The translations under genes and the position numbers were made by a program. Under the pieces are notes generated by a model. The model did not search any database, was not told the DNA's origin, and saw nothing but the letters and a program-made list of their open reading frames with translations. From Litoditis marina (Eukaryota > Nematoda > Chromadorea > Rhabditida > Rhabditidae), in assembly GCA_964036275.1 (NCBI GenBank), contig OZ038433.1:28131485-28195484 (forward strand): 64,000 bases of DNA, written 5' to 3'. Positions 1 to 12,380 of the stretch are shown piece after piece (the stretch's first letter is position 1; each line of letters starts with the position of its first letter).

Positions 1-770
1 TCCCCATTTCCGCTGTTTATGTAAACCCCACTGTCTCCATTTCCGCTGTCTATGTAAACCGCAATGTCCCCATTTCCGCTGTCTATGTAAACCCCACTGT
101 CTCCAATTCCGCTGTCTATGTGAGCCCTATTGTCCCATTTTTGCTGTTCATGTGAGCCATACTGTCCCATTTTTGCTGTTCATGTGAGCCCTACTGTCCC
201 ATTTTTGCTGTCTATGTAAGCCCCACTGTCCCCATTTCCGCTGTCTATGTAAACCCCACTGTCCCCATTCCCGCTGTCTATGTAAACCCCACTGTCCCCA
301 TTCCCGCTGTCTATGTAAGCCCCACTGTCCCCATTCCCGCTGTCTATGTAAGCCCCACTGTCCCATTTTTGCTGTCTATGTAAACCCCACTGTCTTCATT
401 TCCGCTGTCTATGTAAACCCCACTGTCCCCATTTCTGCTGTCTGTGTAAACCCCACTGTCTCCATTTCCGCTGTCTATGTGAGTCCCACTGTCCCCATTC
501 ACGCTGTCTATGGGAGCCCCACTGTCCCATTTTGACTCTCTATGTGAGTTCCACTGTCCCTATTCACGCTGTCTATGTGAGCCCCACTGTCCCCATTTCC
601 GCTGTCTATGTGACCCCACTGTCCTCATTTTAGCTGTCTATGTGACCCCACTGTCCGCATTTTTGCTGTCTAGGTGAGCCCCACTTTCCCCATTTTTGCT
701 GTCTATGTGAGCCCCACTGTTTCCATAATTGCTGTCCATGTGAGCCCCACTTTCCCCATTTTCCGGTCCA
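1..770. repeat. 33-bp minisatellite array (Helitron-internal)
   Basis: About 23 imperfect copies of a unit close to ccccactgtccccatttccg plus ctgtctatgtaaa, 33 bp long. Copies drift (gtaagcc, gtgagcc, cccatttttgc), so the array is old or poorly homogenised. It begins before the window. Open frames through it give a Trp/Gly/His/Gln-rich repeat peptide that is a by-product of the unit. It lies upstream of the hairpin at 981-1000, the same position occupied by minisatellites in the neighbouring Helitrons, so I place it inside the element ending at 1,010. Confidence 0.9.
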
Positions 771-1010
771 GTGAATCTGTGAACAGTAAAAAGGAGAAGA
801 GAGAAAAGACGTAGAACAAGAGAAGAGAAAATAAAGTTATAAACTCTCGCGCTTCATTTTTTCAATGTACACTCGCTGTGTTTGTTATCCTCACTGTTAG
901 AAAGCGTGCAATCAGAAGAAAGAAAAGAAAGAAAAAGACACCTCGACGCACCCACCGGCCTAGACTCATCAAGGGAGGGGCCCGGGCGTTAGCCCGGGGT
1001 ACCTTTATTG
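771..1010 (+). mobile_element. 3' end of a Helitron (5' part outside window)
   Basis: The segment ends with a GC-rich hairpin (cccgggc gtta gcccggg, about 981-998), then 12 nt ending in ATTG at 1,010. The next base pair begins TC of the following element. A strong short hairpin 10-12 nt before the terminus is the Helitron 3' signature. The terminal tetranucleotide ATTG is not the canonical CTRR. No coding sequence is seen. Confidence 0.6.
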
Positions 1011-2172
1011 TCTACTAATATAAAACCGTTGCTTGGTGTGTGTGTATGAGGCAAATTGTCCTTTTGGTCGAGAAGTCGGAAAATGATGCACTTTGTAGTT
1101 GGTTTTTGAAGAAAAAAAAACGTGAACAGTACGTGCTTTTCTGTTTTCATTTCAGATTTTCTGAAACCGGCTGCTGCCGGAAACTGAAATTGGTGATGAG
1201 AAAACCCGCGCTCTATGTTAAGAATAACTACCGCGCTCTATGTTAGGGAGAACTACCGCGCTCTATGTTAGGGAGAACTACTGCGCTCTATGTTAAGGAG
1301 AACTACCGCGCTCTATGTAGGAAGAACTACTGCGCTCTATGTTAAGGAGAACTACCGCGCTCTATGTCGGAAGAACTACCGCGCTCTATGTTAGGGAGAA
1401 CTCCCGCGCTTTATGTTAAGGAGAACTCCCGCGCTCTATGTTATGAAGAACTACCGCGCTCTATGTTAGGGAGAACTACCGCGCTCTATGTTAAGGAGTA
1501 CTCCCGCGCTCTATGTTAAGGAGAACTATCGTGCTCTATGTTAGGGAGAACTACCGCGCTCTATGTTAAGGAGAGCTACCTACTGCGCTCTATGTTAAGA
1601 AGAACTCCCGCGCTCTATGTAGGAAGAACTACCGCGCTCTATGTTAGGGAGAACTACCGCGCTCTAAGTTAGGGAGAACTCCCGGGCTCTATGTTAAGGA
1701 GAACTCCCGCGCTCTATGTTAGGAAGAACTACCGCGCTCTAAGTTAGGGAGAACTCCCGGGCTCTATGTTAAGGAGAACTCCCGCGCTCTATGTTAAGGA
1801 GAACTCCCGCGCTCTATGTTAAGGAGAACTCCCGCGCTCTATGTTAAGGAGAACTCCCGCGCTCTATGTTGAGGAGAACTTCCGCGCTCTATGTTAAGGA
1901 GGACTCCCGCGCTCTATGTTGAGGAGAGCTACCGCGCTCTATGTTAAGGAGAACTAACGCGCTCTATGTTAAGGAGAACTAACGCGCTCTATGTTGAGGA
2001 GAACTACCTACCGCACTCTATGTTAATGAGAACAACCGCGCTCTACGTGAAAGAGAACTACCGTGCTCGATTACAGTTTGGAGACGCAAATAAGGAAAAC
2101 AACTTTTCGACGCAATCACCGACTAGACTCATCAAGGGAGGGACCCGGGCGTAGCCCGGGGTACCTTCCTTG
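1011..2172 (+). mobile_element. Non-autonomous Helitron with 25-bp minisatellite
   Basis: Starts TCTACTAATATAAAACCGTT followed by gcttgg and a GT-rich stretch. It ends with hairpin cccgggc/gcccggg at about 2,142-2,160 and terminus CCTTCCTTG at 2,172. The same 5' and 3' ends, in reverse orientation, bound the element at 18,015-18,842, which supports both boundaries. Most of the body (about 1,200-2,060) is a 25-bp tandem repeat of the type aactaccgcgctctatgtta. There is no gene. It is joined directly to elements on both sides. Confidence 0.7.
1200..2060. repeat. 25-bp minisatellite (cgcgctctatgtt)
   Basis: More than 30 copies of a 25-bp unit containing cgcgctctatgtta and agga/ggga variants. 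Related but distinct arrays occur at about 2,235-2,560 (ctcgcgccctatgttagaga type) and, inverted, at 18,120-18,640. The motif is therefore a family hallmark of these small Helitrons, not a chance local expansion. Confidence 0.9.
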
Positions 2173-2717
2173 TCCTTTGTATATTTCGCTTGCTTGGTCT
2201 GTCTGTCTGTCTGTTGAGGCAAATTCCATCATTTTTGCATCTCGCGCCCTATGTTGAAAAGTCTCGCGCTCTATGTTGGAGAGAGATCTCGCGCTCTATG
2301 TTAGAGAGAGGTATCGCGCCCTATGTTAGGGAGAAGTCTCGCGCCCTACGCTAGAGTGAACTCCCGCGCCCTATGTTAGAGAGAGGTCTCAAGTTCTCTG
2401 TTAGGGAAATGTCACACGCTCTATGTTAGAAAGAAATCTCGCGCCCTATGTTAGGGAGAAGTCTCGCGCCCCACGTTGAAAAGTCTCGCGCTCTATGTTA
2501 GAAAGAGATCTCGCGCTCTATGTTGAAGAGAGATGTCCTGCTTTATGTACTAGAAATCATCGCGTCTCATGTTGATAAAAACGTGATTGACATGGTCGAG
2601 ACAAACGTGAGTTCAGCAAATGGAGCGAAAATTAAACAAAACTCCTATAAGAGCTCGCCAGCCTGGAATAAAAACAAGGGAGGCGGAGGCGGCTTTAGCC
2701 GCCGGCGACCTACCTTG
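2173..2717 (+). mobile_element. Short non-autonomous Helitron
   Basis: Begins TCCTTTGTATATTTCGCTTG and then cttggtctgtctg, homologous to the start of the preceding element. It ends with a ggcggc ttta gccgcc hairpin (about 2,692-2,705) and terminus CCTTG at 2,717. The 3' hairpin is nearly identical to that at 14,576-14,600, the end of the large coding Helitron, so this looks like a deletion derivative of that family. The interior is a degenerate 25-bp minisatellite. Confidence 0.6.
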
Positions 2718-2984
2718 TCCATTTCTATAATTCGCCTATTTGGTTTGTTTGTTTGTTTGTTTGTGTGAAGCCTTTTTGCTGCACTTTTAGTCGAAAAATG
2801 GGGAAAAACTGAAGCAAATGCACTTTTTGCTGAAAACTGAGAAAAGCCGTGAGCGAACGTGAGCTAGATGCATTTGATTTTCATTTTCATTGGGATGGAA
2901 AGTGGATCATTGTGAACGTAAAACGCCTATATTACCTATATTTTTCAGGATGTCTGTTCAGACAACCAAAACTCAGCTGGACTC

Positions 2985-3306
2985 ACTATGACGGAACATT
3001 GTTATGAATATAATAAAATTTCTTCAGTTTCGTTTGTTCTCTTTCGATTATTGGTTATAAAATTTACAAGATTTCCTTAAAGTTTACTCATAAAATAAGT
3101 ATGCAATTTATAGATTTATAGATTACAGAGATTATATAATTACTAACTATGACGGAACATTGTTATGAATATAATAAAATTTCTTCATTTTCGTTTGTTC
3201 TCTTTCGATTATTGGTTATAAAATTTACAAGATTTCCTTAAAGTTTACTCATAAAATAAGTATGCAATTTATAGATTTATAGATTACAGAGATTATATAA
3301 TTTATA
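2985..3306. repeat. Tandem duplication, about 160 bp x 2
   Basis: The block starting actatgacggaacattgtta is repeated once with almost no divergence. It lies in the AT-rich 5' leader of the Helitron, upstream of the first exon. The near-identity implies a recent slip or unequal exchange. No coding potential is visible. Confidence 0.85.
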
Positions 3307-3512
3307 GATTGTCACAGATTTTTTAGTGAGAAAAGAAGAGAAACTGCGTATACATTCATACACAACATTATTGTTCAACGTGACTGCGTGAGCAAAAAGA
3401 ATCCGATTTCCGGTTCCGTTTCCGGTTTACCGTGATTATGGAGAAATGACAGGATAAACTTGGTAACGTTACGATTTTTGAACCGGATTAAACGGGAATT
3501 AACATATCGCTC

Positions 3513-6263
3513 ATGTCTACAGTCACCGCCGATTTACCACAGCCAGACCCACCAGACCACCAGCCAGATCCTCCTGCCCCATCTACATCGAGGTAGTTTC
3601 ATTCACACCACATTTCAATTTTGACTATGAACAGCGGAATAAATTGAAAGCAATCACAGCACAACATACTCACAATTTACCACTACAGTGTTCAACGTTA
3701 CACTATGACATTTGTAAAGTGTTACATGACGACCAGACTTCTCGAATTTATTGTTCCAGGGCTCTCATCAACACTCCAAGGTCTACACGAACGCCCAACA
3801 ACCCCAATGATACAAATAACACAGAAAGCCCTCAACAACGCAAATCAAGATTGCTGAGGGAAAGACGAGAACGGTAATGATTTGTCACAATTAAGTACTC
3901 CTGGCTCCTAATTCCATATGCTACTCACTAAATTTCAGAGAGCGATCAGCAATTAGGCAGTCAAGTTCTCACCAGCGCAATGCACAATCTGATTCTACGG
4001 GTACGATGTGAGTTTCAATCATTCCTATCAAATATGTTACAGACAAAACTTCAAATGTTGTTTATATGCAATTAGTGTATGTTGTGTTGAAAGTTAATTT
4101 ATATTCATCAGGCAAACTGGCACAGGGCCAGAAACCCAGAAAGAAGACTGTAGAAACACAGACACCGAAACCCCAGAAGAAAAACGAACACGGGCACAAC
4201 GAGATAGGAGAGAAAGGTCGAGTTTTTGGTTTTAGCTTCACTGTTTAATTACTCTAGAGCATTGACATTGGAAGTAATTTTAATTTATATTATATTTAAT
4301 TGTTTTAGGTATAGAATTTCATTTAAGTTCAAGTACCGATTGAAAATCGGTTGAATAACACGCATATAAGTCAGAATATTAGGTTTAGGTAACTATGATT
4401 AGGTAAGGTTTATGACCTGCAATTGTATCATTGGCAATCACATCACTCACCACAAAAAACACATCACAATCACATTTATACTAGGACGGTTATGTGGTCC
4501 AATCTAATCTGCAGCAGTTTAAAGGACAGTTGACACGCGCTTGGTCCACATAATCGTCCTTTTTTAAGTGAGAATCATTTTAAATTGAACGGGATTTCAT
4601 ATTCAAATCATTACAGAGAGACAGAACAAAAACGGATTGAAAGATTGGAAGCAAACGCGCGTCAAACAGCTGCCGCACGCCAAAGGTACGGTACTTGAGC
4701 TTTGTCGAAAAAGTTTCAACCAAGGTAATTTCAAAACGTACATTTCAATCCACCGCAGGAATTTTGGATTCTAAATCCCTTAGTGAGCCACAAAAAAACG
4801 AAACCCAACACTATCGACTACTCGCCTTTAAGCTTCAAAATTTTCAGAGAAACGGAAACAGAACGAGTTCAGAGACTGGCAGCAACCGCAAATCGAACAG
4901 CAGCCGGGCGCCAAATGTAAGTTTCACAATCCTACATGAATAAACATGTCAAACTGCGACAGCTGCGGCGCATGAAATGTAAGTTGTTTTAATGAAGATA
5001 AGAAAACATTACATAGTGAATATTGAAGAACAAAAAATGTGGAACTTTAAATATTTAGGCTATAAATCTAAACATAAACTTTTCATTGACTACCCGCCTT
5101 ACAGTTTTATATATTCATTTCGCAGAGAAACGAAAGCAGAAAGAGTTCAGAGACTGGCAGCAACCGCAAATCGAACAGCAGCCGCGCGCCAGTCGTGAGT
5201 TTTACAAAAATCGTTAATGAATAAATGCGTTTCAGAAGTAACACACGCTTTTCTACGAGATTAACTTTAAACCAGAACAAGACACGAAACTGTGAACGCG
5301 AACGATCTATCCAAAGCTTTCGGATGGTCAAAAACAGTTCGCACGTTTGTCAAAAAAATTCAACCAACAACATCAAATTGAGCCGATTTTTGTTAATTTC
5401 TGCAGACATAGAAACGATATTTCTTCTTGCTAGCCACCACCAATCATAACAAAGACTTTGACTACCCGCCTCGAAGTTTTGTCTTTATTTCTCAGGGAAA
5501 CAGAAGCAGAAAGAGTTCAGCGACTGGCAGCAACCGCAAATCGAACAGCAGCCGCGCGCCAGTCGTGAGTTTTACAAAAATCGTTAATGAATAAATGCGT
5601 TTCAGAAGTAACACACGCTTTTCTACGAGATTAACTTTAAACCAGAACAAGACACGAAACTGTGAACGTGAACGATCTATCCAAAGCTTTCGGATGGTCA
5701 AAAACAGTTCGCACGTTTGTCAAAAAAATTCAACCAACAACATCAAATTGAGCCGATTTTTGTTAATTTCTGCAGACATAGAAACGATATTTCTTCTTGC
5801 TAGCCACCACCAATCATAACAAAGACTTTGACTACCCGCCTTGAAGTTTTGTATTTATTTCTCAGGGAAACAGAAGCAGAAAGAGTTCAGAGACTGGCAG
5901 CAACCGCAAATCGAACAGCAGCCGCGCGCCAGTTGTGAGTTTTACAAAAATTGTTCATGAACTAAACGCAATATAAATCCAACATTGATGAAAAACCATC
6001 CTTACGGTAGAAATTTCTTTACACATTCTATAAATAAATGGTCGGTGAGAAACTACTTTTCCTAATGGAATTTTATAAAAAAAATTGCAGACAAACACCA
6101 GATCAAGTCATTGACCGGAGGAGGCAGGAACGGTTGCGTCACCGCAAACGTAACGCAACACTACAAGCCGAACCTTTAGCGTTTTCGTCCAACTTTGTCG
6201 AGCAACATTATATTGGCAATATGGATGTTTCATGTGTTTCATGCGGAGCTAAATACTTTCCAG
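3513..6263 (+). pseudogene. Helitron N-terminal exons with amplified 69-bp repeat exons
   Basis: This part encodes the basic N-terminal region. Five separate exons (starting 4617, 4848, 5126, 5496, 5866) are each exactly 69 bp, in the same phase, and encode a 23-residue helical repeat of the type ETEAERVQRLAATANRTAA. The last three, with their introns, are tandem copies of a 370-bp block and nearly identical. The last exon (6091-6263) carries a Cys-rich motif (DVSCVSCGAKYF) that joins, across the next intron, to further cysteines (NICCNFG), as in the zinc-binding N-terminus of Helitron proteins. Because 69 is divisible by 3, each copy can be gained or lost without a frameshift. Confidence 0.75.
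4483..4562. mobile_element. About 80-bp MITE with 20-bp terminal inverted repeats
   Basis: An inverted repeat (aggacggttatgtggtccaa with its complement ttggtccacataatcgtcct) sits in an intron of the Helitron gene. A related element is at about 17,630-17,730, with arms acgattatgtg..accaatcc and ggattggtccacataatcgt. No gene lies inside. The superfamily is not assignable from these ends. Confidence 0.65.
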
Positions 6264-6909
6264 GTATTTTTTCATAGCTTGAAGTAGAAAACAAAACCAT
6301 AGTCGACTTCAAACAGATCAATACATAGAAAAATTGACCAAAAAAATAGAATCCAAAAATAGAATGGAAATGGAAAAAAATAATGGTAAAAGTGAATTTT
6401 ATTAATATGTTTCCAAATCTAATTCGATAAAACCCAATCAGTTGTAGATGAGATCGGAACAAACTAATCAGAGAAACAGGTTGACCAACTGTTTCAACGG
6501 CAACTAAACACACAATTTACACATACAAACGAGTTGAGTTGAATTATGAATTGATAATATTGATTGCAATCAAATTCAAATCAGATTCAATAAAACCAAA
6601 CAAGTTTTAGATCAGATTGGAGTTTACTAGGCCAATCAAAGCGACAGTCTGTGTGACGTTTAAACGATAACTAATCACGTGAAATATTAGACACAGCAGA
6701 AAACCACAACTCACAACACTACCTTACAGGAGAATCCAGTCAGCGGCAGGGAAGATCAAACATATGCTGCAATTTTGGCAGTATTCATCTAGACCATTTC
6801 AACAATTTTCCTGACCGAGTGAAAAATCTCTTCACTGGATCAAGTCCTTCGTGTTCGAACTTCCGGGCCAATATTAGGAACTACGACAGCTCACTTGCGA
6901 TGGCCTCCA

Positions 6910-7347
6910 TGTTTGGTACTCAAAGGGCTGTGACCTTTTGAGTTCAAGAAGACGCCCCACTGAGTTGAGGACTTGGGTTTCCACCTGAGGGGAGTTATTT
7001 CAGGTTTGGCTCGAGGGAACTTATCTCGAAGCCTGAGGGGACTTATCTCAGGTCTTTGTAGCTCAAGGGGATTTATCTCGAGGCCTGAGGGAACTTATCC
7101 CAGATCTTTCAATAGAACAGCTTGTTCAATACAAGTTTATTCCCATAGACTATGTTACAATCTAGAGGCCGCCTATTGCGAACCTAGCACATACACACAT
7201 AAGATATATAGGGGCGGGAAGGTATGCGATGCAGATGGCATGACGCATACCAGAGAGAGAAATGTTAGGAGAGCTCAGAGATACAGAGTGACTTGATCAA
7301 TACCTTATAGTATATATAGGTTGAGAACACCTATTGTATTCACAACA
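6910..7347 (-). mobile_element. LTR-like insertion (probable solo LTR) inside Helitron exon
   Basis: A 438-bp insert with 5'-TGTT...AACA-3' ends interrupts the exon encoding the segment before the Rep domain. On the minus strand it starts TGTTGTG, like the LTR at 52,834-53,328. It has a TATATATA box near that end and an AATAAA on the same strand in the middle, as a U3-R-U5 layout would. Removing 6,912-7,348 and one CATG restores an open frame across the junction, so this is an insertion and not an intron. The expected 4-6 bp duplication is not clean beyond CATG, so the boundary is uncertain by about 2 bp. An in-frame stop follows soon after the left junction. Confidence 0.5.
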
Positions 7348-8150
7348 TCATGGGAGCTCAGGTCTCACCACCTCCCGGTAGTGGCCCTTACTGCTACAAG
7401 GTACATGGCCAAGTATATCATTATGTTGGAGCTCTGGAGCCTGAGAATGGTGCCGCTCCACAGTATGGTCAAATCTACATCATGGATACGCAACAGGCCG
7501 CGGACGAGCGAATGGGCAAATCTTTCAACTCAAAATGTGAACCGGCACTGATGAAACATTTGAGTGACGTCATAGCCGAAATTAACATTTATGCCAGGTC
7601 GTTCAAAATGATGCATCAAGTTGCCCTGGAAGAAGAACTACGAGCTGCTGCCAACAATCTTCCTCGACCTACTCTGAGAATGATTTTCCATCTGGATGAA
7701 TCGGTTGACAAGAGACGATACAATATACCAAATTCGAACGAGGTATGCTGCAATTACTCTTTTTTAATCTCAAAAGGGCAGTATGTATTCACACCTTCGC
7801 GTTCGGTATAACTCTGTGTACTGTTTGCTGTGGTTATACTGATGTAACCGCGAGAGATAAATGAGACAAATGGTAAAAAAATGCCCCTTTTGATATATTC
7901 GAACTACCAATCTTAGACTCTATAACAATCCGGACTCTATAGACTATGGCAAGTTTAAAATCTTTATTAATTTCTCGCGTAGTCTGGCGTGATGACAGCG
8001 ATGACATCGATAGAGGGGTTGCGTGCGGATTATGCTCAAAACACTACATGGAAACACATTGAACACTTTGTTAGCTCTTTAATTTTTCGTGACACTAAGA
8101 TTATAGCGGAACGTTTTAATTAATGCTGTACTCAAACTTAAACGTTTAAG

Positions 8151-10049
8151 GTGGCTGCGGTGTTTGTCGGAGAAGATGACGATGTACCCGCTACTAGGAG
8201 TATAGCTGTCCATCTGACCGGTGGCGGATTGCGAAAGATCAGAGATATAGACATAGTTTGCGATCCTCTCTCCTACCCTCTGTTCTTCCCGACTGGCGAC
8301 AGTGGATGGCACCCGGAAATGAGAAAAGCTGATAACGATCCCAGCCGGAAACGCACCCGAATTACTCAACGAGAGTATTACTCATATCTGCTCTTCATTC
8401 GCGACATGTTCAACCCGATTATTTACGGTGGTAAACTGTTTCAACAGTTTGTGGTAGACAGTTGGATGAAAATAGAACAGAACAGATTAAACTACGCTAG
8501 AACACACCAGGCCGAGTTACGTTCTGATTTATACCAATCGCTACAAGACCACATGAACACGGGTGACAACACGGTGCCTGGAGCAAGAATTATTCTCCCA
8601 TCTTCGTTCTCAGGAACTCCGCGAAACATGCAACAGGGTTATCAAGATGGCATGACGATCGTAACAAAATATGGAAAACCAGATTACTTTCTCACGTTTA
8701 CATGTAACCCAAAGTGGAGAGAGATCTTGGAGAATTTGCTTCTCAATCAAACTGCCTCAGATCGCCCCGATTTAGTGGCACGGGTTTTCAATTTGAAGTT
8801 GAAGGAGCTACTCGATGATCTTTTGAAGAAAAACGTTCTCGGAAAAGTGGTTGCGTACATATTGGTGATCGAGTGGCAGAAACGAGGTTGACCTCATTGT
8901 CATATGTTGCTAACGATGGCCGCTGCGGACAAGCCGAAAACAGCAGAACAAAGTGAGTCAGACAAGATTATTAGTAAATAATTCAAATTTAATGGTTTTT
9001 AGCTGTAGCCGTTTTTTGTCATGATTTCAGGTCGAACTCTTTCACTCATTTCTTGATTAGTTTGACAAACTCATCTGAACTTCAATAATTACTGTCGTAA
9101 TTAGCATTTCAGAAACAACAACTCATCATTCAGTAGACGAACTTATTTAGATGACAATAGTCGTTTTCTTTGTATATGTTGTTTTATAAGAACAGAAGAT
9201 AATTTTCAGTTGACAAGGTCATCCGAGCTCACTTTCCGGACCCTGCTACGGAACCTGAACTCTACGAAATCGTCACTGGGTCTATGGTTCATAGAAATTG
9301 TGGGGTGAACAACCCCCATGCTCCCTGCATGGCGAATGGAGTTTGCTCCAAGAAGTTCCCGTTCCCTTTCGAAGAACAAACCCGCATCGAGTCTGACTCA
9401 TTTCCGATCTACCGCAGACCAGATGATGGCAGAACTGTCACTCACGGAAACATTGTGAGTTTAATCAAATACTATGGAGAAACTCTAACAAATAAAATAT
9501 AACAAAGTTACTCTAAGAATAGTATTTGGAAATTTCAGGTATAGTGTGTGTGATTTGTTATTTTGATTTGATGTGTGATGCTGTGTTATTTTAACTAAAC
9601 CTATGTTTACGAACAAGATAGAAATGATGCAATAATTATTTGGCAACCAAATAAAATAACAGGAAAACATATAGTTCATCTCACTTCAATTAAATTGGGA
9701 GCTTCTACGATGATATAAATGTTTCATTGTTGAAATAAAGTGTTTTCAGACGTATCACAATGGCTTTGTTGTTCCGCACAACGCTTATCTGTGCTTGTGC
9801 TTCAATGCCCATATCAACCTCTAAGTTTGTAGTTTGCTGCATGCGGTCAAATACCTTTATAAGTATGTGTATAAAGGTATTGACCGAGCATCACTCAGAC
9901 TGAGACAGGAAGAGCAAAGTGCGAACAACAGGCCAGTCGATGAGATCAAGGCTCACTTGGATACAAGATTTATTTGCGCTCCGGAAGCTCTGCACAGAAT
10001 TTTCGAATTCGACACACAGAAAAAATCGGACACAGTACATCGCTTACAG
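8151..10049 (+). pseudogene. Helitron Rep (HUH endonuclease) domain exons
   Basis: The exon 8151-8952 contains the Helitron-like N-terminal and Rep core, with the conserved stretch GKPDYFLTFTCNPKW (motif 1 region). The HUH motif reads P-H-C-H at 8,892-8,903. Immediately before it, the codon between G and P is TGA (8,889-8,891), where the family normally has Leu. Exon 9210-9454 has the H..PC..GVCSKKFP segment. Exon 9750-10049 carries the two-tyrosine motif (VKYLYKYVYKG), the active site for strand transfer, preceded by an in-frame TAA at 9,822-9,824. Flanking reading frames are intact, so both stops are point changes and not frameshifts. Confidence 0.85.
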
Positions 10050-11659
10050 GTAAACTTGATTCGGTTCAGAACCGTTGAATATAATGTCTTACTGTACTAA
10101 TTTCCGTCAGTAAAAAAAGCACAACAAGGTAAATTGACAGGTCCACCTTCCGGGTCAGCAGAGCGTCGTTTTCGAGCAAGGAAATCTAGCAAATGCACTG
10201 GAGCGCGCAGAATCGAAGTTAACAACTCTTACTGCATGGTCGGTTATTTTCGTATACTGTAGAATTTTGGGAGTGTGACAAATTACATACTATCTGTTTT
10301 CACGAAATTTCCTAAACAATGATTACTACAGACAAAAATGTATATTTACTATCTCAACCAGAAACACGTGAATTACCACACATATATGTGTATTACAGGT
10401 TCAAATTGAACAGAGAGTACGATCCTACGTCAGCTCTCGATCCCACCAAAGACCCACGACAATATCTGTACATAAATATTCCTGAACATTTCACGTTCGA
10501 CAAGGTTGGTTTATCAATACAACTGAAGGGAAGTTACCTATAATGTCCACCTCAGAAAAGCTAAGTAGACAAAGGCGGTGTATTTTGTAGTTTGATCCCG
10601 TTATGAGTGAAATAACTTTTGATGTGTTCAAAAACTGAACCACCTCTAAACCGGTACCTTTCCACGTTCGATCATACTCAAGTGAAATTGGCATCCAGTT
10701 TATTTTGGTATCACTAGACTCTTCATTTTAGACGAAATGTTTCTGGAAACCACGTCTACGAGGACAACGTGAAATTGTACGAATGTATATCGCGAGTCCC
10801 AGAGACAAGGAACGTTATTGTTTACGTTTGCTCCTACTTCAACGTAAGGGAATGACGTCATTTGAAGATTTGCGAACTTACGGTGGTATTCTGTATCCAA
10901 CCTTTTCTGCTGTTGCAAAAGAAATGGGGCTTCTAAGAGATGAGCTGCACTTCGACCGCACAATGACCGAAGCGGTAGTATTTGGGATGCCGTCAGAGTT
11001 GAGGTCGTTGTTCGGTGCTCTCCTGGCCTTTTCCGATGTTACTGATGCACCCGCTCTATGGGAGAAGTTTCGAGATGACATGTCAGAAGATTACTCTAAC
11101 AGAGGTGGGACTTTCAAAATTGCAACAAAGACAAAATAAGGAGTTGTATATTGAAGTACTGAGAGTACGCATCATAACTTTGTTTCCTTGCTAAACTGAT
11201 AACAACAAAGTTTCCCACCACGTTAAGAACACAGTGTTTGTGTAAAATTCCGGAAGTTTGTCAAATACCAAAAACAACCCACTACAATTCACCTGAAACC
11301 TATTTTTCAGGTCATGGAAGAGATGAATCACACATCCATGCTTATTTTGATCTGCTGGACAGTACCTCATGTATGGGTATTGATCTGAGAAAACTCATTC
11401 CCCCTCCGGCTGATCAACGTCCTTTGGTTCCCGGACAACATGTCACAGAAAAACAAAAAGAAGCAGCTGACGGCATCCTACTACCTTCCCAAGGACTTCA
11501 TGCTTCGTGTTTTTTCGTGGACGGTCCCGGAGGAAGCGGAAAGACGTATTTGTACAACTGTCTCTATCACATGTTTATCGGGAGTGGGAAGAAGGTTGCG
11601 TGTGTAGCTTGGACTGGAATTGCTGCCAACTTGCTACCAGAGGGTCGAACCATACATTC

Positions 11660-12380
11660 TAGGGTTGTTAGAATTGGAATTGGAATTGGAATTGGAATTG
11701 ATAGAATTGAGATAATCACCCAAAAGAATTGCAATTCCAATTCTTTTTGTCTGTCGAAAAGAATTGGAATTGCAATTCCAATTCTTTTGTATGTCGAAAA
11801 TGGTTGGAATTGCAATTCCAATTCTTTTGTATGTCGAAAAATTTCTGGAATTGCAATTCCAATTCTTTCGTATATCAGAACAACTGGAATTGGAATTGGA
11901 ACTGACTTGATTTTCGCTCAGAATTAATTCAGAATCGATTTACAATTCCATGCTGTTTTTCCTTGTTCATTATCAAATTACCATTGTTCCTTATGTATTT
12001 CGTTCAATGGAACCAAAGTGAACATTGTTTATCTTCGTTCTTAGAAGAAAAAAACTGACATGAAGTTGGAAACACAGTCAATTCCAATCAATTCCAATCA
12101 ATTCCAATCAATTCCAATCAATTCCAATGGAATTGGAATTGAGAATCTGAGATTTCGAGGAATTGATCGGAATTGGAATTGGAATTGAGCAGTTTTTGAA
12201 AATCTTAAAGAATTGGAATTGGAATTGAGTGGTTTTGCGAATTGCAAAAGAATTGGAATTGGAATTGAGTGGTTTTCGAGAATTGGAAAAGAATTGGGAT
12301 TGGAATTGAGTGGTTTTTGAGAAACGAAAAAGAATTGGAATTGGAATTGACTTGATTTTTGGAATTGATTAACAACCCTA
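11660..12380. mobile_element. 721-bp hAT-like non-autonomous transposon
   Basis: The ends are perfect 11-bp inverted repeats (TAGGGTTGTTA). The element is flanked by an exact 8-bp direct repeat ATACATTC (11,652-11,659 and 12,381-12,388), the diagnostic target duplication length of hAT transposons. Removing the element and one repeat restores an uninterrupted helicase frame. The interior is built of ggaatt/aattcc repeats with several inverted pieces (aattgcaattccaattcttt) and encodes no transposase. Confidence 0.85.

Noticed and set aside
148..366. Open minus-strand frame encoding a WGQWGLHRQRE repeat peptide
   Set aside because: It is the translation of the 33-bp minisatellite, whose unit is a multiple of three; there is no start context or splice support.
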